Assembly: GCF_023278565.1 (NCBI RefSeq)
Contig: NC_064680.1
Location: forward strand, 2,666,001 to 2,730,000
Direction of reading: 5' to 3'
Source: Colletotrichum lupini
Lineage: Eukaryota; Ascomycota; Sordariomycetes; Glomerellales; Glomerellaceae
Length of the DNA stretch: 64,000 nt
Positions 57,453-64,000 of the stretch are shown here, one piece after another. How positions within the stretch are numbered: the first letter of the stretch is position 1; each line of letters opens with the position of its first letter. Below the pieces are notes generated by a model. The model was not told the DNA's origin, made no database searches, and saw nothing but the letters and a program-made list of their open reading frames with translations. Position numbers and translations under genes: made by a program.

Positions 57453-58300
57453 CGCTTACATGAATGCTCGAGATACTTTTGAGCGAGTGACCACAAATGG
57501 TGAGATTGAGCTGTCGTTTGATGAAAATATGACGAGGTCAAGTCAAATGTTATCCCCCATCGCAACACTTTGCTCCAATGAACATCCGATCGAGCACTTA
57601 TAAGCAATCGACCTCTAAATGCCGAGTGTCAAAGCAACGATGATGCGGGGGACCGCGGGAAGAGCGTGAGGGGGGATCATTGCTTGGCCCCGAGGTAATT
57701 TGTACGTACATGTATCAAATAATGGCAGTGGCAAATGGGAGGAGTTGTGGAAATGATTACCCGTCGTCTCAAGGTAAGCCTTGTATTTTGTAAATGTTTT
57801 GCGACATTGACTCTAATGGGTTGAGTCAATAATTGGGGTAGCGACTGACATCAGATGCTTGGAGGTCGGGCGAAGCAATCCTTGCATTGAGACGTGCTTA
57901 CACGGACCCGGGGTACTTAAGGCTGCCTCTTCTCGGTCATCATTGCCAAAAGCCCACAGCGACCAACTGAATAGAAACCTGCATATGTGTTCATGATATT
58001 GTTTCTACAATTGTCTTCAGGCATGATGCGTTAAGATGGGTCTTCGGCCACAATGAGGCAAAGGCAAGGACAGCTTTAATTCATTTGACTGATTTGATTG
58101 GGACTATGGAAGTCTTGCGAGAGCTCTAATGTGTAACCTCAACCTAAAAACTAGAAAATTCTATGATGCCCATTACCCCTAAGGTACATGATGTCGATGT
58201 AAAATGTATCTGATTAATGAAAGAGACTGGCTATGCGGTAGAGTCATTTACTGTAAAGTGGCGGAATGATTGGCTTCTCCTGAAGCGCTTCTGTTGTGGC
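57453..58300. other. Intergenic between two disrupted minus-strand genes
   Basis: 848 bases of normal composition with no RIP signature: the 5' flank of the TPP-enzyme gene and 3' flank of the ABC transporter. No gene seen. Confidence 0.6.
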
Positions 58301-60737
58301 TTAGGCCTTCTTCTTGCCCTTGGGCATGCGGACCAGCCAGTAGAGACCCAAAGCAGCGACAATGTTGACGACAATGTACACCATGCCGATACCAAAATCG
58401 CGCCATCTGTTGTCGAAGTTGGAGCTGATACCCTTGAGGAAGACATTGGTGTCGGCGATAGAGCAGAATTGGCAGTCAGCCGTGGCAGATGGGTCCTTGA
58501 TATAGCCTCCCATGGAACCAATGTACCCTTCCATGTAAGTCTCGCAAGTCTGGTTGTTTGGCGGGTCGAAGTGGATGTACTCGTTCGTCGAGCACGTCAC
58601 CTTGGAGTTTGCCAGACCTGTTGAGAGAATTGATGACAATAGGTAGGTGAACGGGGACACCCTGTACATGAAGATCCAGAAGCCGGGCATGGCGTCAGGG
58701 CTGGCCAAGACACCGCAGAACAGCAGACACATCATGAACAGGACGTTGGCGAGGTTACCACCCATCTCAGCAGTGTCCGTGATGGCGATGCAGGCATGGG
58801 CGAAAGTGCAGGTGAAGATCATGAACTGCCAGAACAGGAGCCACATGAGACCAGCGCGCTCACTCTTCTGGCTTGGGTCACCGTTCTCGTAGAGACCGAC
58901 GGGGTAGTAGACGCAGATGAACATGAAGACGGACATGAGAGAGTTCCACGGGATCTCAGTAACAATTTGCGACATCATGAACACCTTCCAGCTGTAAGTC
59001 TTGGAAGGTCTTTCACGGACTTCGTAAAGAGATCGTTGGGTGACGAAGTGCGGCATCTGTTGTTGCACGAGCTGACCGAAGATGGAAAGAATGTTGAAGA
59101 TAGCGAACATCTGGTTCTGCAAGCCCTGGATACTGAGAGGTGCGTTGAGGAATACCAGACCGATGAAGAGGGCAACGGAGCAGCAGAGAATGAACTTGGC
59201 GTACAGGTAAGAGGGAGTACGCCAGTACTGCTGGTAGACACGGCGAGTGACAATCAGGAATTGATCCCACAACGGGGCGGCGAATTCGCGGTGTGCCAAC
59301 TTCTCTTCTTCGGCGGACAAGTGCTCTTGGGGCGGGCTTTGAGTCTTGAGGCGGCCAAGTTCCTCTTGAACAGCCTCATACTCGGGACTAGACTTCCATG
59401 CCTGGTGCCAATCGACATCGGTATGTGATCCGGGGGCAGCGCCAATAGCAGAAAGCATCCATTCGGCCGGGTTCTCACCAGGAGGGCAGGCAGGGGCACC
59501 GTTCCTCTCGAAGTAGGATGTAAGGGTGTGGGAGTTCTCGCCGATGTCGCCAAAGTATACGGTTCTGCCACCCTTTGCCAGGAACAGCAGACGGTCGAAG
59601 CGTTGGAACAACATGGCAGACGGTTGGTGAATAGTGCAAAGAATAGACTGGCCGGCCTTTGAGAGCTTCTCAAGCAGATCCAGGATAGCCCATGACGTTT
59701 GCGAATCCAAACCAGAGGTAGGTTCATCGACGAAAAGAAGCAAGGGGGGTTTAGCAGCCAGTTCCACACCAATGGTAAGTCGCTTGCGCTGTTCGACGTT
59801 CAATCCCTCGCCGAGGACACCCACAACGGCGTCAGCGTAGTCCTGCATGTCCAAAAGCTTGATGACTTCGTCGACGTATGCCAGTTTCTCAGCGCGAGGG
59901 GTGGTGGCTGGCTGGCGCAAAAGAGCACTGAACTCCAATGCCTCACGAACAGTGCTGGTCTCGAGATGCAGGTCCTGTTGTTGAACGTAGCCAGTACGGC
60001 GTTGGAAGGACTGGTCACGGATCTTTCCATCAACCAGCATCTCTCCGGTAATCACTCCCATGGAGACACGATCTGCCAGGCAATCAAGCAAGGTAGTTTT
60101 GCCAGCTCCAGAGACACCCATCAAAGCCGTAAGAGTTCCAGGTTTGACCCAGCCATCCACATGGTCCAGAATCCTGCGGGTTTCGGTCTTGATCTTGACA
60201 TCGTAGCACACGTTACCCCAGTGGAAGACACTGGTGGAGCCTTGGATCGCACCCTCATTGGCGGAGGCACCTTGTCCGCCCTTCTCGACGATGGTAGCGG
60301 GTCCAGAGAGAGAGGATTCGGGGTCGTCCTTGCCCCTGACCGGGGCAGCGACACCACGACGGAAGACAAGAACCTCTCCCTTGGACTTCTTCGCGGCAAT
60401 GTATTCGGTGGCAACGAAGTACAAGGTGTGGAGGGCGATGATGAAAGCGATGAGAATTCCGATGTTGCGCCACTTGTGAGAGTTGAAGTACTTGTACTGG
60501 GAGTTGATGTATCTGTCACCGTTGACGAACGGCTCGCCAGGAACGGCACCGACGGTGGAGCAGGCTCTGTTGGCGAGGGTAATATTCTCGTAACCTATAA
60601 CTGCAGGGCTAGGTACGAAGGCGGCACACTCGAAGTTCCGGTTGTGGAACTCGTTGATCATGAGCTTCAAAGGATTGAGGTTAGTCGACGTTCACTAAGA
60701 CAGCTGGGGTTTCAACTCACCGATTCGAATCCGTATG
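58301..60737 (-). pseudogene. C-terminal half of a PDR-type (ABCG) multidrug transporter, truncated by an LTR element
   Basis: The last exon is 60664-58301 (787 residues). A 56-bp intron (60665-60720; GTGAGT donor, CTAAC branch, TTGAAG acceptor) precedes it, and 17 bases of the preceding exon remain (encoding YGFES before LMINEF). This is where fungal PDR pumps leave their first membrane domain. The retained part has the extracellular Cys-containing loop, then nucleotide-binding domain 2: Walker [10 protein letters not shown] (about 183-191), the signature [15 protein letters not shown], and Walker [16 protein letters not shown]. The second membrane domain follows to the end ([14 protein letters not shown]). 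The first ATP-binding domain and first six helices, some 700 residues, are absent because the gene is cut at 60738. The remaining sequence has no stops. Full-length relatives export azoles and other toxicants. Any product from an internal ATG would be a half transporter. Confidence 0.9.
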
Positions 60738-63700
60738 TGTCGGATTAGAAGTCCAATTCGACCGCGGCATATAGCCGACTGCGCAGGGGCCAATTAGGGG
60801 CCCTATTTATAATTATCGTAGCTAGCCTAACCTACGGTTAGAACCTCCTTTTTATACCTACTACGTAAATATTTATATAATTTAATTAATCTCTTTATTA
60901 ACTACGGTTCGAACTAACTACCTTATAATAGGGATACTAATACTAATTAGTAATTAAATTCTACTATTATAAATCGGTAAGGTATTTTATTATATAAAAG
61001 AGACGACCTCTTAATACTATATAGGATAGGAGATTTATACTAATTAACCTTATAGAGGTAGATAAAAAAGGAGGCGATTTTTAAATACCGTATAGAATTA
61101 AGTAATTATAGCCCTTTATTACTTATAAGAGGTCGACGTTTATTATATTAAACTACGTTAATTAACGAAACTACTTAAGCGACTAGCCTTTTATTATCGC
61201 CCCGAGTAGCTTTTTTACTAAACGATTTTTCTATAGCCGGCCCGCGATTAGAAATTAACTAGTTAAATTAATAAAAATACGGTATAAAAGAGCACTGCGT
61301 AATTAAAAAAAGGGATTTCTAAACGTAAATATTCTTATTTAGTAGTAAAGGTAACCCTATAAGAGTTATTAAGCTAAGAGATTTATAATATATAGGAAAG
61401 TTTATTATTATAAAGATCTTATAAGTACGACTTTAAGCCTACGATTTAAACGACCTCTTCGTAACTCCCTTAACTACTCCCTAGGTATTACTTAAGAATA
61501 TAATATAGGGGACGGTTTAATAAGAGAGGAAGGGATTTAGAAGTCCTAATAGTATCGAGCTAAGAGTATTATAGATCTTAGAAATTAACTAAGGAAGCTA
61601 TTTAGAGATTATAAAGAGCACGAGGCTTAGGAGGCTAGAAGTATATAGGATAGTAGAAATTAGTAACTAGTAAAGATCCCGAGACTAATTACTATATCTT
61701 CTTATAGTAATATAAACGTTTACTACTACTATTATTAAAAAGAACTACTAAAACCTACTCTTTTTTACTAAATAAAAAGGAGGATCTTAGTAAGTATAAT
61801 AGCTAGTGATTTAAAAGGGTAATAGTAATCGCTAGAAATAATAAAAACGAGAGTAATAGCGAGATAGTAAAAAGAAGTGGGAATCTCTTAGACCCCGATA
61901 AATTCGTTAAGTAATAAAAGCACGGATTTACTACGACCTGCGCGCGGATTAAATATATCCTTATTAAAATTAAATACGCTAGCGACCGCTAATATAAATA
62001 TAAGCTAAAGCACGACCCTTAGTAAGTTAGGGTAAGGAAGGAGAGGACAAAACCCGATCCTAAATAAAATCCTAATCCCTTATAAATAAGTAAATATTAA
62101 CCCGGATTATTAGGGGACGTGGATATATAGAATTGCGGATTAGCCTAATAGTAAGTAAATTAACGTAGTATTAATCTATTTAACTAAGGTTTATAAGAAA
62201 AAGGGGCTATAGGGATAACCCTTATTTTACGAGATTATAAACGACTTTAGTTACTAACTAAACGAATAGTTCGTAAGCGTAAGCCTAGGAATTATAAAAG
62301 TAGTTAATAAATTCCTTTATGGGCGAGGGGTATTATTAGCGTAATTATAATTATAAGAGCTATACGAAATATTAATAACGATAATTATAGAAGAGGAATT
62401 CGTGCTATAGAACTAAGTATAAGTTAATAAAGCGTATAATCGCTTTAACGAATTTAAAAAAAGGGTAAACGACCTAGATTTCCTCCCTATAATTACTAAC
62501 GGAAATCTATCGTTATAAAAGGATATACCGGGGCAAAATATAGTACTAGAAGTACGATAATCGATAATTCTACCTATTTCGATTTATAACTCGTTACTAT
62601 TACTAATACGAAATTCGGCGCCGATTAGCTAATAAAAAAGGAAATAAACGACCCGAAGTTACTAATAGTACGTAGCGACGTAGGGTTCGTATATAAATAT
62701 TAAAAATCGGGCGGTAAATACGAAGTAATTTATAGACCTTAAAAAGATCTTCTCGAAAGAGAAATTATACTCTGGGGGGAAGTATAAGGTCTTATAAGAA
62801 ACCCTAACGATGTTTTATAATTATTACGAAAAAGTTAGAATTAGGGAATACTAGTACTATTCGGTAATTAATATTATACTCGTAGGCAAAGCCTCTAATT
62901 ATTATTACGAAGCAGTACGTAATCTTAATTAAAACGACTTTTTTAATATAATTAACGCAATCCGAAGCCGCTTCGAGACTTATAATAAGAACCTAGAGCT
63001 CCTATCTAAGCTACGAACGATTTTTTTTATATTTATAACTAGGATAATAGAGGGTAAATTGCGAATAGAGATCCTCGAAGAGCTTATTAATTAAATCGAT
63101 AAGCTAATAAAAACCTAGCTAAATAAGGGGATAAACGAGCGGAAAGTCGGATATTTTTATACCATAATCTAGCGTATATTAGAGGTAAAAATCACCCTAT
63201 ACTAAGTACCCGAAGACTACGAAACGCTCTGCTCGAGGCTAAGATCTAGCTTTAATATTAAAGCGAAAATGCTATACTAAACCTATTTCTAAGTATATAA
63301 CGGCCCTTATTAATAATATTAGGTTAATCGAACGTATAATAAGAAAGGAAAAGAGGCTAGATACGGTAATCGCTAGTAAGGAGGCTTAGATTCGTTAAAT
63401 AAGTAGAGATTTAACTTATAAGTAGGGTAATAAAAGAAGCAATGCTATATTTATAAAAAGGATAGATATTAATTAAGTAATTATTTTAAAGAAGAGCGTA
63501 CTAAATTATATAAATAATATAGAAAGTCGAGGGTAATAGATAGTAAAACTAGCCCTCGTTAGTTTAACTAATTCTTTATTATATATAAAAATAGATCCGG
63601 AGGTATAGAACCTAGCGACGGTAGCTAAAGTAGCGGCCTAAAGTATATACCCCCTATAAGAGATTCGGAAGATAAGGAAGATCTTACCCCCTATATTAAC

Positions 63701-64000
63701 GAATTAAATTACGACAAAATCGACGATATTAACTACTCTTTTTTCGCCCCGTTAGCCTCTAGAGGATATATGAGGCTAAACGAATAGAGGGTAGTAAAAG
63801 CTTTTAATAAGTAGGCTTTTATTTATAGATAATAAGGGAAGGTCCTTTAAATAACGGATATAGAAGTAGTTAAAAGGGCGAATCTAATAGGGCCGAAGCC
63901 TATTCTCTTAACGATTAAGGAGAAGACGCTATCTCTCTCGATATTTAAAAAAAAGGAATATAGTACTAAGTAAATCTAAGGGTAGTTAGAGGGGTCCTTT
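60738..64000 (+). mobile_element. LTR retrotransposon (partial, continues past the window), RIP-decayed
   Basis: It starts TGTCGGATTAGAAGTCC, a typical LTR 5' end, exactly where ABC-transporter homology stops; the first 60 bases are unmutated and the rest is CpA-poor and AT-rich. The plus strand has a decayed gag. Near 63443-63484 a zinc knuckle reads C-x2-C-x4-C-x4-H after undoing C-to-T changes, followed by an EERTKLYK-like stretch, as in gag proteins of fungal LTR elements. The 3' LTR and target duplication lie outside the window (the candidate target copy here would be GTATG, 60733-60737). The 5' LTR's inner end could not be located, and the superfamily is unresolved. Confidence 0.7.
63443..63484 (+). 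pseudogene. Gag zinc-knuckle relic
   Basis: The present codons read C-Y-I-Y-K-K-D-R-Y-stop-L-S-N-Y. Every departure from a C-x2-C-x4-C-W-x3-H pattern is a single C-to-T or G-to-A change, as RIP would make. Confidence 0.55.

Noticed and set aside
59699..60748. 349-codon plus-strand frame over the ABC transporter
   Set aside because: Complement of the nucleotide-binding domain; no domain of its own and it runs through the real intron.
1..64000. CRISPR array, phage or bacterial operon
   Set aside because: No regularly spaced identical repeats and no bacterial-type gene packing; introns and families are fungal throughout.

Overview
The window reads as the nuclear genome of a filamentous ascomycete, most likely a Sordariomycete. 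Genes carry short introns (51-172 bp) with GTRNGT-type donors and CTAAC/CTGAC-like branch sites. Gene families are typical of Pezizomycotina (divergent F-box proteins, DUF6594, small Cys-rich GPI proteins, IQM-like calmodulin-binding protein, PDR transporters). The transposons show the CpA-to-TpA decay left by repeat-induced point mutation (RIP).

Layout. 1-4.6 kb is a poor region holding a short SCA7-domain gene and two decayed fragments (a tandem retropepsin-like pseudogene and the 3' end of a DUF6594 gene). 4.6-41 kb is ordinary euchromatin: a CDF zinc transporter (ZRC1 type), TFIID subunit TAF2, a SAS4-domain chromatin protein, an F-box protein, the four-exon ethanolamine/cholinephosphotransferase EPT1, a GPI-anchored Cys-rich protein, a PX-domain protein like Ypt35, an IQM-like calmodulin-binding protein and a second F-box protein. 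Long gene-free stretches lie at 24.2-27.0 and 27.7-32.9 kb.

40.8-57.5 kb is one thiamine-diphosphate-dependent enzyme gene (minus strand) cut in its second exon by a 14,458-bp LTR retrotransposon (42781-57238). The element has 177-bp LTRs with TGTCACG/CGTGACA ends and a perfect 5-bp target duplication CTTGA. With the element and one target copy removed, the exon lengths add up to an uninterrupted 638-codon reading frame, so the gene was whole before the insertion. The element is copia-like, on the plus strand. Nested in it are a gypsy-like element on the minus strand (45203-51529, 224-bp LTRs) and an extra 224-bp LTR of the same family in the opposite orientation (43195-43418).

58.3-60.7 kb is the C-terminal half of a PDR-type ABC transporter. 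It is cut at 60738 by the start of another RIP-decayed LTR element (TGTCGG...), which runs off the window with a gag zinc-knuckle relic near 63.45 kb. Two neighbouring minus-strand genes, a carboligase/decarboxylase-like enzyme and an efflux pump, have thus each been broken by a different retroelement.

No operon-type logic applies. The recognisable housekeeping genes serve zinc sequestration, Pol II initiation, chromatin silencing, phospholipid synthesis and endosomal contacts. I found no prokaryotic system, CRISPR array or rRNA. The most informative biology is the precise gene disruption, the nesting, the RIP gradient at LTR edges, and a tRNA-like relic just inside the copia 5' LTR. All family assignments are from reading the sequence; no search was run.
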